Shown: piece after piece, positions 1 to 28,340 of the stretch
How the letters are laid out: every line of letters starts with the position of its first letter
Numbering within the stretch: position 1 is the first letter of the stretch
Source: Apostichopus leukothele
Taxonomy: Eukaryota; Echinodermata; Holothuroidea; Aspidochirotida; Stichopodidae
NCBI GenBank assembly: GCA_010014835.2
Contig: JAAAKB020000018.1
Location: forward strand, 350,579-379,064
Direction: 5' to 3'
DNA: 28,486 nucleotides
Position numbers and translations under genes: made by a program
The notes under the pieces: model-generated
Seen by the model: the letters and a program-made list of their open reading frames with translations, nothing else
Told to the model about the DNA's origin: nothing
The model's database searches: none

Positions 1-1637
1 AAATGAAGAATGCGCTTTTGTGGAAGGGATCCGGGGAGAGGGGGGGGGGGGGGGGGGTAGAATGGTCTACTTTACAAAGAGCTCTGTTGAAGATAAACAT
101 GAGGTAAGTCAGTTTTGAGTTGTGGGAAATTATAAACCAAACCTAAGGAGAGGTGAGTATCAGCAATGATGAAATTAAGAACAGAATGGATGCATATGCA
201 GTACAATTAGACTTGAGTCAGTTGGCAGGGGTGGGGGGAGAAAGAGGGAGGGGGGAGGGCGCAGGTTTAAATGTTTCGATAGCCCACCTTTCTTGAGATA
301 GCTATGCCAACCTTCACTTTCAAATGGAAATAACTGCTTCAAAATGAAATTTTCCTCTACTATTTTGCAATACTCCAAAAATTACTTTGTTGACAATACT
401 CAACCTAGATCAAGAGTTTACCTTCTCTGAGAAGTACTCTAGGCACTATCAAAGGGAAACACAGTTTCTTTCTTATGATGGTTTTTTTTTAAATTTTGTA
501 GTGGGGGTAGGTGCTGAAATGAGCATTATGGGTTGAAAGCATTGACCCTTTATATAATCTCATATTCCTATTTTGAGTACCAAATCAATACTTGTATGCT
601 AAGCCCATTTGGTCAGAAGTTTTAAAGCTGTATGGACACAGGTTCCATTTCATACCTCTTTTCTTTTTTGCATACTTCCAAGATAATTTAAGGCCTTAAT
701 TTTTCAAGGGAACTTCGTGGAGATGATAACACTCTATATATCTCTGGGCTTGTGTAGATCGGGAGTGAGGTTTGAAGAAAAAATCCATTTGGAAAACTTA
801 TAACCACTAATAGGAGATTGACTTGTCATCAGAGCTGTGGGGTGGGAGGGAACAGGCATTAACTTATTATTGTTGGATTACCTTTACCACGTATGATCAG
901 AATTTTTAGATTATATTTATATAGAATTTATTGTGTATTTTGTTTTGAGCCACTCCTAGTGGTTGAAGGAAACCAAGGGGGAAAAAAATACAGGGAGTGT
1001 AAACCAAGGGTATGGGAAATCGAGTGAACGTTTAACGAAGCAACTCTTGGGACAGGGGCCAATGGGAAAACAGAGAGGGGAGGGTGGGTGTAGCAATTGT
1101 AAACAAGGTTGATAAATGTAGTGAGTTGTGTTTCTTTAAGGGATGTGTTTTCTTTTAATCTGTTATCATTCTACTCACTTTGTTACAGATGACACTTTGT
1201 CATCCTGTGTAGGTGGTGTACTTTGTCGGTGGGCTGGGGTTTCTTAGTTACTCTTTCTTTTTACTCTTATCTTCTTTTAATATATATTTGGGAGCACTCT
1301 AATTAGGGTTTTCTTCACACCATCTTAATCTTGTATGTGATGAATGAATGGATGGGTATGTAAATTAGGGCAAGACCACAGGAATATTAGTCTAAACGCA
1401 AACTTTAGATAGCTATTGACAAGCTCTTTTCTGTTGTATCTTCAACCACAATCCAGGGACACCATTTATCACTGATTTGTTTCTCTAACGGGTCATTACT
1501 AAAAGCGTTCACAGAAAGCAAAATGGACATCAGCTATGACACAGATCTGCCTCCTTAGATTATAACCCTAACGTAGATTTTAAAAGAAAAATAGCCTCGC
1601 ATCTTTAATTGATGTGTACACTAGTTTCAGTACAAAC
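1..1637 (-). other. WDR33 intron 6 (left part)
   Basis: No coding exon was recognised. It holds a poly-G run at about 41-57, GT/AG-rich patches and otherwise plain AT-rich intron sequence. Confidence 0.6.
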
Positions 1638-7642
<6,005 letters not shown>

Positions 7643-7871
7643 CGTGCTAACTTTTGTCGTAGCACTTCAACTAGAAATGTTTGATTGTCTTTGTAATCTG
7701 AGATGAAGACAACAGATTGTGAATTTATTATTATGTTAACTATGCTGAACAACACAACTACTGTATGACAAAATAAACGAAAAGTAAAGCAAACCTGAGT
7801 AATGAATTTGTAAGCCATCTTTTATTTCAATAACAACATCAAATTCTCTGTTATCTTCCTAGCTATAATAT

Positions 7872-8290
7872 ACTGCCATTACTCCAGTACTGAAAGAGCT
7901 GTATTGGTTACCTACATAAATCTACGCATATATTATAAAATCCTCATAAAGGCTTTCCTTGCTATTAAATTTAATACGCCAAGTTACTTATGTGATATCT
8001 TGCATTAACAAACTATAAAATTTAGATCACAATATCTTAACCAGCTTATTTTCCGGAGTCTCGTTTGAAAATGATCGGGACTGCAGCTTTCAACATGCTG
8101 CCCCCCCCCCCGTCTGTGGATTCACTTTCAGTAGATCTTAGGTCTCTGGACTCACTTGAACAGTTTAAACATTATCTTAAAACTCATCTTTTGTCACATT
8201 GTTGTGAGATGTTTTCTTTTCTTTCTTTTTTGTCCTCATCTGTAAAGTGGATTGAGCAACTTTTGTTGGATTCTGGGCAATATTAGATTA
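7872..8290 (+). mobile_element. LINE relic: 3' end of a non-LTR retrotransposon reverse transcriptase ORF
   Basis: On the plus strand the translated pieces read ITPVLKELYWLPT, then a decayed stretch, then KMIGTAAFNMLPPPP and SLDSLEQFKHYLKTHLL. This order (LHWLP box, RSRLK..G.RAFS-like box, then SL..FK..LKTHL) is the hallmark of the C-terminal end of CR1/L2/Jockey-like LINE ORF2 proteins. The frame is interrupted by at least one stop and by shifts, including one at a poly-C run at 8101-8110, so the copy is dead and heavily 5'-truncated. It lies upstream of the first WDR33 coding exon, probably in the first intron of that gene. Assignment to a particular clade is not possible by eye. Confidence 0.8.
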
Positions 8291-9217
8291 CTTATTAGTA
8301 TCATTATATGAGGTACGATTTGTACACACAAATAACAGACCATTTTGTATCACTGGGCAAATTTAGGGCAAATTTTTGGGCAAAATTCTATGCAATAACA
8401 ACCTTTAGAAATTGGTGACTTGCGATGTCTTTAACTACCTTTTGAGTTTGAAGTATTTTTATTTGACCTTTCCTGGAAGAGTATATCTAAGTCTTTCTGT
8501 GCCAAGATTGAGAGGAGGCAAGACCAGTATGTTTTAAAAGGAGATCAAGATGTTCAAGTGGCAACTTTATCACAGTTTACATTAGGTTTGGGCTGTCAGC
8601 TCTATCATGATTGGGAGGCCAAACATGTAAATCTGAAATCTCTTAATGGCCATGTTTCAAATCTAAGTATATCTGCATGACAGTATATTAAATCTGGGGC
8701 TATTTCCAAGGGCACTATCGTTAATCCAGGACTGTACGTAAAATCGGGGAATTGTCCCCAGAAATTGAAGGCCAGGTTAAGTGGTGATAATCAGCATTCA
8801 CTAGTATTATATTATTAAGTAAAGTATACTGAATAGCCTGTTTAATTTAAGAATGACATATTTCACAGATAATATGACCGCAAGTCCCTGCCTAGGCCTA
8901 TACTAACCTATGCGTGTAGATAAGGAACACAATTAGTTTGGCTAAGCCACTTTGGTTAAGCATCCTCACGGTATCAAGGGATAGGCTAGGTTTAATTTTA
9001 CCCAGGCCCCTATCACACTAAAGTCGGGTGTCATTGTGCATGTGAAACACCAGAACATGACACTTATTAACACTTAACCCAGACTAACACTAACAAGTAA
9101 CATGAGCGAGCCTGCATATTTGCAAGTATCCTCACACAGTACGTAAATGATAAAAGAACTCATGTCGGAACAGATGAAGACAGCATTTCGATAACCGCGG
9201 ATTGCTTAAAAACTTAC
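8291..9217. other. Non-coding DNA upstream of WDR33 coding exons
   Basis: No gene was recognised. The block 8300-8830 may continue the retroposon-derived material (short GGGCAAATTT repeats near 8355-8385). If the non-coding WDR33 exon proposed at about 9218-9345 is right, all of this is its first intron. Confidence 0.45.
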
Positions 9218-9345
9218 TTTTTCAATTCTCTGTAAAATCCATTGTGAATTCTCATGTACAATTTGACATTACATTTTTCAGCGCTGCCACCAATTTCAGA
9301 GAGCTCTCAGCAGCAAGGGACGACGGTCGTTCGTGGACGATACTA
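9218..9345 (-). promoter_or_regulatory. Candidate non-coding first exon and start region of WDR33
   Basis: The first WDR33 coding exon is preceded by an acceptor, so an upstream leader exon is expected. A consensus donor GTAAGT (minus strand, 9212-9217) is preceded by a relatively GC-richer patch (about 9280-9345) that could be the transcription start area. The exact upstream edge is a guess, and no TATA box was assigned. This is inference from one splice-site match and composition only. Confidence 0.3.
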
Positions 9346-10012
9346 TATTAAGTAAGGGTTATATATTATTTCACAACCTGCCTTCGACAAATGTTTATTT
9401 TTAAAAGCCGCTCTACAAGTAGTAACCCATGTAAATAGTGCTTAAATTCAAAAATAAAATCAACTGTCATAAGTCTTAAACTGTTTATGCAGTCGAATAC
9501 TTATTACGAAATACGGATTAACCAGGCCCTACCAAATTATTAGCTATGCCCAACCTAAGTATAGGTTAGGCATGAACCAAACAACGTAAGTTTTGGAATG
9601 ACGAAAATTATTCTCAAAGGATTATATTATGACCCTAGAAGTTCATTCATAACAACAATATTATTATTATACAATATTTATGTAATCTTAAATCGATATA
9701 ACAATCCATATCTATTAATTTATACACTACATTAGTTTTAAGTTAGTTAATTTTTCAGCACCTGGCACTTAAATTTAGCATTGTGTACTGCAATGACGAA
9801 ATACCATGTACAACGTTGTTGTTGTGGAATCAATGTAAATGGTCAGCGATAGCATGATTTAGCATGTCTGAAGCATTGTAAGAAGGAAAAGGTCCCTGAA
9901 ATCATTGGCAATCCTACTTATACTAAAACATCTATACTCTCTGTTCGTTTCAACGATTTGAAAAAAGCACTGACTAGCAGCTAAACTCGCAAGTTCCAGC
10001 AAATAACTTAAA
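9346..10012. promoter_or_regulatory. Presumed shared promoter region between WDR33 and SSU72
   Basis: This is the interval between the candidate WDR33 leader exon and the SSU72 start codon. It is AT-rich and holds no convincing reading frame. The two genes are divergent, so promoters for both strands must lie here or slightly left of it. The SSU72 start codon itself lies in AAAATGGCGCTC, which resembles the AAnATGGCG (YY1/TISU-type) element often found at the start of genes with very short leaders. Confidence 0.45.
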
Positions 10013-10083
10013 ATGGCGCTCAAAATCGCGGTGGTATGTTCTAGTAATCAGAACAGAAGTATGGAAGCACACGCAATATTGAG
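10013..10083 (+). CDS. SSU72: SSU72 coding exon 1 (phosphatase P-loop)
   Basis: This 71-nt exon has 23 codons plus AG. The start ATG lies in AAAATGGCG; the human protein begins MPSSPLRVAVVCSSNQNRS, so this N-terminus is a few residues shorter but ends up at the same P-loop. The donor is TTGAG followed by GTAGGT. Confidence 0.92.
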
Positions 10084-11130
10084 GTAGGTACGGTTGCCCA
10101 CGTCATGAACACATGAAGTACATTACATAAATCCAACGTTGCAGTGATGAATACGCAATAACACTTGCATTGGGTTTTAAGTAGTCGTAAATTGAGTCCT
10201 CAAGCCCCGTGTAAAATTAATGTAATTATTAGAGGGACAGTTAACATCTATCACATGATGTTAACTGAGGATAGCCTAAGACCAAGTCAGACAAAGGCAG
10301 CCCAATTCATGACAGGGTGAAAACATGGTTCGTCTTGAAAAAGTGTGATACCCGATTAAGTACGGTATACAGCCTAGGAACATGAAATTGAAAGTAACAT
10401 ACGTAACGTACTGTTATTCTGACAACGTGTCAGTTAAGTGTGTTACTGTTGTTAGTTTCTATACTCTCACCATAGACCGTATTTCATTCTTTGTGAAATA
10501 CGTGGTATCATTAAATTTATATAGTACAAATATTACTTAAAAGGTTCCATCTAACTTATTACACAAAGCAGTTGACCAAATACATGATAAAAGCATGGTA
10601 TATGTTACTTTCATACACACACTCATACATACATATATACTAGTTTTCTGCATGTTGAAATAGGCCTTACAACCTATAGTGTTTCTTTCACAAGATTTAC
10701 TGAAAAATTGTCAAAACGGCAAGTGATAAGAAACCATGCACAATCGTGTACATCCAAATTAAGTTCTCTGCACAAATGTACTTCCAGGGCAGTGAGATTT
10801 GAGGAATTGAATCCTCTTTTAATATGGACATCCTTCAGGTCACAAATAAGCATAATGGCTCATCTTCTGTTGCTTGAAAGGCAACCCAAAATCATTGATA
10901 TGCTATCTTTTGTATAAATTGAACTTACTCAAACTAGTTACTTGCCCATTACTAACTTTTATTTTGATCTTTGTTTTTCTTTACAGTAAAAAAGGTTACA
11001 ATGTCAGATCATTTGGGACAGGAGCCAACGTAAAGTTACCAGGATCAGCACCAGACAAGCCAAACATTTATGATTTTAATACAACGTACGAACATATGTA
11101 TCAAGACCTTTGCCGGAAAGACAAGTCTCT
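10013..11130 (+). CDS. SSU72: SSU72, RNA polymerase II CTD phosphatase, N-terminal part (two exons)
   Basis: SSU72 removes phosphate from Ser5/Ser7 of the RNA polymerase II CTD and works with the cleavage/polyadenylation complex in the nucleus. Exon 1 (10013-10083) encodes MALKIAVVCSSNQNRSMEAH, containing the CX5R active-site loop C9-SSNQN-R15-S16. Exon 2 (10987-11130) encodes KKGYNVRSFGTGANVKLPG, APDKPNIYDFNTTYEHMYQD and LCRKDKS, colinear with human SSU72 up to KDKELY. The join (AG|T = Ser) is in frame. The family is about 194 residues; only about 71 are visible. The later part, with the catalytic aspartate loop (human HMLDRNKRIKPRPERFQ), is not found in the window. The missing exons may lie in the 100-N gap at 13866. 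Confidence 0.93.
10084..10986 (+). other. SSU72 intron 1
   Basis: AT-rich intron with no recognised element. A 69-codon frame at 10708-10917 has no protein hallmarks. Confidence 0.6.
10987..11130 (+). CDS. SSU72: SSU72 coding exon 2
   Basis: The acceptor is TTTCTTTACAG. The exon has 144 nt if it ends at TCT CT before GTATCC, which leaves phase 2 and lets the next exon supply G TAT (Leu-Tyr) as in human KELYTQNG. If unspliced, the frame runs on through YPVVWP to a TAA at 11150-11152. The donor is weak (GTATCC), so the exact end is less certain than the start. Confidence 0.88.
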
Positions 11131-11307
11131 GTATCCTGTTGTTTGGCCATAACAGCCTAGGCTGTTACCCTCTCTTTACACTGTGTTTGCATATTTTATG
11201 CTCTGGAATGTATTTTTCTTTAAATCTTCCCTTTTTCTATGCATTAGATGTTGCCAGTGCCACAACACTAGTATAATCCATTTTTTTTTCTTTTTCCATT
11301 TCCTTTT

Positions 11308-11313
11308 AATAAA
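11308..11313 (+). terminator. AATAAA polyadenylation-type signal downstream of SSU72 exon 2
   Basis: AATAAA lies about 156 nt after the in-frame TAA reached by reading through exon 2. It could end a short intronic-polyadenylation transcript, or simply be chance in AT-rich sequence. Confidence 0.3.
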
Positions 11314-11374
11314 AGTCATAATTTTCTAAACATTGGAAGTCTTGATCAACACACTGGTATGTTGTTTTTCCAGG

Positions 11375-11545
11375 TTGGTATGTAAGGTAAGGTAACAGAA
11401 CATAATTTAAAGTCACATTTAAGGTGACAATGAAATCAGAGTTGTAACATAAGTAAGTATTACAAAGGTAAGTAATGGTCAAGGTAAGTAAGTTTACCTT
11501 TGTTACCCTGTTTCTGATTTGTGTTAACTTTACTTGATAAATTTG
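11375..11545. repeat. GGTAAG-rich patch with an inverted repeat
   Basis: GGTAAG/AAGGTAAG-type motifs recur many times between 11375 and 11545. ACAAAGGTAA (11462-11471) is matched by its exact reverse complement at 11494-11503, giving a potential 10-bp stem with a 22-nt loop. Confidence 0.6.
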
Positions 11546-12286
11546 GTATGGTAAGTACAGTAAAATAGCTTCTTTGGGGACAATTCCTGAAACATTCAAA
11601 TTATTCATTGACTGTTAAAGCAGCTGTTTGTATCTGGGTGGTAATTTCACAAAACCCACAGGGTATTACCATAAGGATACAGCATTCTCTTGTAGAAATG
11701 AGGAATGATGAATTATTCCTTTAGATTCCAAAACCTTTCTCATCTTTTTTTGCGTTCCCAGAAACGTCATATATATATATAGTACGAATCCAGACAAATA
11801 TCAAAATTCTTGCCTTTTCTTCATGTGAAATTCAACTAGTTATATTTATCTTAAAATGATTTTGGAATTTGATGATAATATAGTCTTAGATAACATGAAA
11901 GACTTGCCTAAACCTAACATTTGTAAATCTTCATTTGTAAAACTTTGTAAAAAGAAAGAAAAGGAAAAAAGAAGGAAATACCAGGAAAAAAAGAGATAAG
12001 AAAACTGTGTGTGCTGTTTTATCACCTCAGTCTGTTGAACATTGTTTGACATGATAGACCCTAATACTAAGGCACTCTCAAAAGAAAGGTACTGAGGCTG
12101 TTGTCAAAATGATACAAGAAAGGAAAGTATCCATGGAGGTCTTTTAATAATGCGGTCAACTTCCTTTTTGTTTGGAAGATACCAAACAAAGTGAGGTAGC
12201 GATGGTCACTGTCTCCCATTTCAAAATTCAAGAGTTAACGTAATGCTGTTTCATGCTAGCAGTGTTGTACCAATTGGGGTGACCTT

Positions 12287-12378
12287 GACTGTAAGGTTAG
12301 GCTTTCTGTAAAGTGAAGTTTGGCTGTAAGGTGAAGTTAGGCTGTAAGGTGAAGTTAGGCTGGAAGGTGAAGTTAGGC
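12287..12378. repeat. 18-bp minisatellite
   Basis: GGCTGTAAGGTGAAGTTA is repeated in tandem with small changes; about three clean copies are preceded by one or two degenerate ones. Confidence 0.85.
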
Positions 12379-13605
12379 TTCCAGAAATTCACTATACATA
12401 CTTTTTTTAAATTTTTTTTAATGTGTAACACATCCTTACTTGAAGAAGATCAGTGCTGATACTGAGCCATAGTACAGGATGATGTTTTGTTCTTTCAGCT
12501 TTGTAAATCGTGAGAATGTGAAATATTTCTGAATTAAAAGTAAAGAAAATACATCAAAGCAATATTTCTCTCTGTGTCCTATTTGTTCTATATGTTTAAA
12601 CATTCCTAGTGAAAATGTCTGCTACATACTCAAGTAGGTGCAAATGTTAAACGTCCTTAGATGCTTTAATCTGTGAGGATTATCAGTATGATGGTAGAAG
12701 TTTTGTACATTTTGAAGTGATTTCATGTATGTCGAATTACGAAATCCATTGAAGAAATTTCGAAATAGAAAACGGCTTGCCAAGAGGATCTACCAACATT
12801 ATTCCCTGCATTTGAGTCCATCGCCTGTTGTTTCACAGTTCCGGCTTCCCTGCGCCCCTTCGAAATACCACTTTTGTAGAATATCTGTCGTCAAACTCTT
12901 GTACACATGAAATTTAGAAACTTGATATTAATGCCAGTTAGTGTGTAACAGTCTCTGTGATTTGGGCTGCAAGAAAACTGACATTGAGTCGTTCCAAATG
13001 GGCCTGAATGCCTTTATCGCGGAATTGACATTTTAGAATAAAGACTCGCTGCGATGTCCTTCGGTCTCATTTGACGTTGAAAGCCAATGGTTGCCCCACA
13101 CACTGTTGGTTTTTTGATCATTCGCCTTTAAACTTTATCAGACTTTTAAGTGCTTTTTCATCGAGTGATATAAAGACTCCCTGCAACCTGAGATGTTCTT
13201 GTACACCATGGAAAGGTAAACACCTTTGCAGAAACAGGATTTCCGAGCCACAGTTGATGTTGATTGACTACTTGTGGGTCATACGTTCCAGTAGGGAAAG
13301 ACGGTGCTAAATAGGACCGGAGTGACGGCATCGGATACGGTTACGGGGTCTTCCGAAAGGTATTCGACGGTTGCCATGGCAACGGAATAACTTCCGTTTA
13401 ATGGAAAGAAGATGTCCATTCGACGTGCTCATAGGTAAGAGTAAACCTAATGTGAACAGCATATTTACGTGAAAACTTGTTGCTGATTTGTTCCTCACGA
13501 GACTTTGTTCTATACTGGACTGAATTAATTCCTACTTTTCCAAGTTTCATGAACAATTTGTTGTGAAAACCTGACTGGGATATTACAAATGATGAAAACG
13601 TCTAG

Positions 13606-13700
13606 AGAAATGTTTGGCTAGAACGGGATTCGGACCGGTGACCAAATAACTGAGGCCTACATAGCGCATGTTTGTAAAGCGGAGGGCCTGTAATTTCTAA
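13606..13700 (-). mobile_element. Decayed tRNA-derived SINE-like piece (copy 1)
   Basis: Read on the minus strand, a box-B-like GGTCCGAATCCCG is followed by TTCTAGCCAAACATTT. The same arrangement recurs at 17385, 18167 and 22341. This copy is the best preserved. No intact tRNA cloverleaf is seen. Confidence 0.5.
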
Positions 13701-13865
13701 GGTCACTGTTTCCCGTTTAAAGGCATTGAAGACTAGCCCCAAACCATCTGAAAAAGTTGACTTTCCGTTGCTTGCAAGTGACGTTTTTTTCGTGTCGCTA
13801 CAAAATGCAGACAGTACAGTAATGAAACGTGATACCTTGTTATCTTTAGCTGGACCTGAGATGTC

Positions 13866-13965
13866 NNNNNNNNNNNNNNNNNNNNNNNNNNNNNNNNNNN
13901 NNNNNNNNNNNNNNNNNNNNNNNNNNNNNNNNNNNNNNNNNNNNNNNNNNNNNNNNNNNNNNNNN
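13866..13965. other. Assembly gap (100 N)
   Basis: Exactly 100 undetermined bases, the usual placeholder for a gap of unknown length. The flanks (13700-13865 and 13966-14060) are not recognised as genes. Reading frames that run through the N block are artefacts. Confidence 0.97.
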
Positions 13966-15976
13966 CCAAGTCACAAACACAGAATACCGACGCTAGCTTC
14001 ACGGGAGGTATACATCAAAATGATTGTCCGGCTGTCAAATGAGATCCCTGAGGAATAGTAGCAGTAGTATATGAAGGTGTAATATCCATATCCGTCTTTC
14101 ATCAATATTCAGTACTACAAAGTTACGTCTCATACATATTCATATTCTCATCATACATATTCATCTTAGTTTCTTAGCCTTTGTATAACCTAGTGACATT
14201 TATCTCAGTGCATGATTTTCGACGGAACATCTTGTCCTAAGGATGCCGTTGTCGAAAATGTGTTAGTAGACCTGTAATATGTCTTCTGGAATGAACACTC
14301 CTCCTGTGTTCGTACGGATGCAAATGTATCGCCGTAGGTAGGAAAGAACTTCTCTTAGACTCTCTTCTACGACCGTCTCCTACGGCCCTGACTGAGCAGG
14401 ACCAGACAACCCACACAATATTCCATCTTTTGTGATGCTTAATGCCGGGCTGACATTCCGACCAATTCCAGGTTTGTTAGATCTTTATTAATCGATGAGA
14501 ATGACGTCAGATTTCCCTCCTCTGGACAGATCAGTTGGTCCTCCTCCTTGTGATGGCTGGCTTATGCCTGTAGGATAAAACAAGCCTTTTGTTTAAAACT
14601 CAATTCACTCCCACAATAAGAATGGTTTATAAAGTTATAATGTGAACTAACAGGACCAGACAATAATAATAACCACATTCCTGCACCCTGAGCATTAAAT
14701 AAGACTTATTTCCCTCCCAAGAAAAAATGCCTCCCACTCCTCCACCAATCATAACCACACTCATCCATTCGGAGCAATTACTGTCATAACTAAATGAAAG
14801 CTTCTTTTTCCCACTGTAGGAAACCCCTCCCACAAAAAGAAACCCCTCCCCCAACAATAACCACACTTCTGCACCCTAGGCATTCACTACCTTCATCACA
14901 TTAAACAGTACTCCTGCCTCCCCCCCCCCCTCAATAACAATCAATACTATCTTTAATCAATATTACTCCTCTCCAAAAGCAATAAACTAATCCCCCCTTC
15001 CTTTCCTTACCAAGGCTTCCTGTAACCCAATTCTCACAACCTGCTTGATTTCTACCTCGAGCCCAATTCCAGAATTTAACACATCTTGACAGCAAAACTA
15101 CCTTTGCTTCTACTTTTCACTTCGTGTTGAGTAGCAATTTCCGTAACCAATTTCAGCACATATTACAACTGTTTCTTCATATTTTGAAACAATCCAATGA
15201 ATAGCCATAACGATGAAATTATCTCTTATTCCCATACTGTACAAATCATAATAACAGTAAAAACCCAAGAACTGAAAGCTTCCCTTTTGGCCAAGCATCC
15301 CTGATATGTATGTGCTTTTGTTAACTTTCCTAAGCTAGAAATTTCCACTGGCCTTCCCAGACTTTCAGATTGAGTCAAGCACTATGCAGCGTATTTAGGG
15401 TAACAGCATTTAAGATAAACTTTTGCGCTAGAGTTTACATATTGTGAGTACATCTTAGATGGGTTATTGTAAGTAAAACCTTACACCTGAATGTTGGATT
15501 CAAACCTTTGTACATTGTTTGGCTGTGAGTCTCATGTGTCTCATTTTTAACCCAGTTACTTACAGTTAATAAACATTTCAACATTCACCCATTCCATTAA
15601 ATGCTTGCCTGTAACAAGCAACATGCATTATGCAACATGCAAGCAACAAAACTGAGAGTGTTTCACCAAAAGATATGGCGTAAAACAAAACAGAAACGGT
15701 ATAAATGCCTTCAGCTTCTTCATGACTTAAACCTAGTGCCGACAAAATTTTGATTAGATTCACAAAAGTTATGGAATAAATCAATTTATAAAACTGAGAG
15801 TTTGTAAACCACGAGGAGGAGACTATAGGGGAGGTTCAACAGCAATGGAAAGCTACTTTATGATCTCTGAGAGCTGATTACCCAGAAGAGACATCAACCC
15901 TGACTTCTCTCAGCAACACTAACATCCACAATGTCATTTCTAAAGAGCATCACCAAAACCATTGCTAGCTTTAAGA
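13966..15976. other. Probable intergenic DNA or 3' UTR downstream of the CHD gene
   Basis: No coding exon was recognised on either strand. It contains a diverged direct repeat of about 30 bp (AATAACCACA..CTGCACCCT..GCATT near 14675 and 14857), a poly-C run at about 14920 and, for the minus strand, polyadenylation-type hexamers AATAAA (14484-14489) and ATTAAA (14952-14957). Confidence 0.5.
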
Positions 15977-16066
15977 TCATCCAAAGCCCATTGAGGCTCG
16001 GAATCCCTTACAAGTTTGGCTGACTTGGATGAGGGCAGTCATTCTCCGCTTAAAAATATCTGAGCT
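15977..16066 (-). CDS. Candidate last exon of the CHD gene (weak)
   Basis: If the preceding exon uses the GTAAGT donor (ending at 16294, phase 0), an acceptor-like CTGTTGCTCGTTCTTGGAG opens a frame reading SSDIFKRRMTALIQVSQTCK and GFRASMGFG before a TGA at 15977-15979. I know no family match for this peptide. It is offered only because the upstream exon has a strong donor and must be followed by something. Confidence 0.2.
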   Translation of the reverse strand, partial: SSDIFKRRMTALIQVSQTCKGFRASMGFG

Positions 16067-16293
16067 CTCCAAGAACGAGCAACAGAGGTAAAAAGTGCAC
16101 CAAAAACAGACACAAAAGTCTATAATGGAATAAAATTAGATTCATTCATTTCCTTCCTTTCTTTCTCTCCCTTCCACCGGCCCCCCCCAACCAACCTTTT
16201 CCCTGATTATATTTAAAAGCTGAGATTTGAAAGGGGAGCAATTAAAAAGTGAAAAATGAAAAGGTAACAAACCAAACTTTGGTGGACACTTAC

Positions 16294-28208
<11,915 letters not shown>

Positions 28209-28340
28209 CTACGTTGACAGTAAAGGAGAAGCAGCGATAATTTGCAGAGTTCTTTTTCTCATATATTCCACACCTGAGAATTTCACTTGCTTAGCAAAGA
28301 ATATGGTTGCACTCTTTACTGTACTGAACTTAAATACATT

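Larger units (their letters stand above)
11153..13605 (+). other. SSU72 intron 2 or intergenic DNA
   Basis: I searched this stretch on the plus strand for the conserved later SSU72 segments (GILHMLDRNKR, FDLILTCEERV, VVNVDIQDNHEEA, FLHTVCFY) and saw none. It contains a GGTAAG-rich patch (11375-11545), an 18-bp minisatellite (12287-12378) and AT-rich filler. Confidence 0.6.

Noticed and set aside
41-57. Poly-G and other homopolymer runs (also near 2520, 4350, 8101, 14920, 27280) as possible quadruplex elements
   Set aside because: Single homopolymer runs without spaced G-tracts; length is also unreliable in sequencing, so no functional claim is made.
11306-11608. 100-codon minus-strand frame over the GGTAAG-rich patch
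   Set aside because: The peptide is made of repeated TYLC/LTLT-type words produced by the repeat itself; not a gene.
13726-14058. Frames running through the 100-N block on both strands
   Set aside because: Undetermined bases cannot contain stops, so the length is an artefact.
15930-16020. Short plus-strand peptide MSFLKSITKTIASFKIIQSP as a small gene
   Set aside because: About 30 codons with no supporting signal, in the presumed 3' region of the CHD gene on the other strand.
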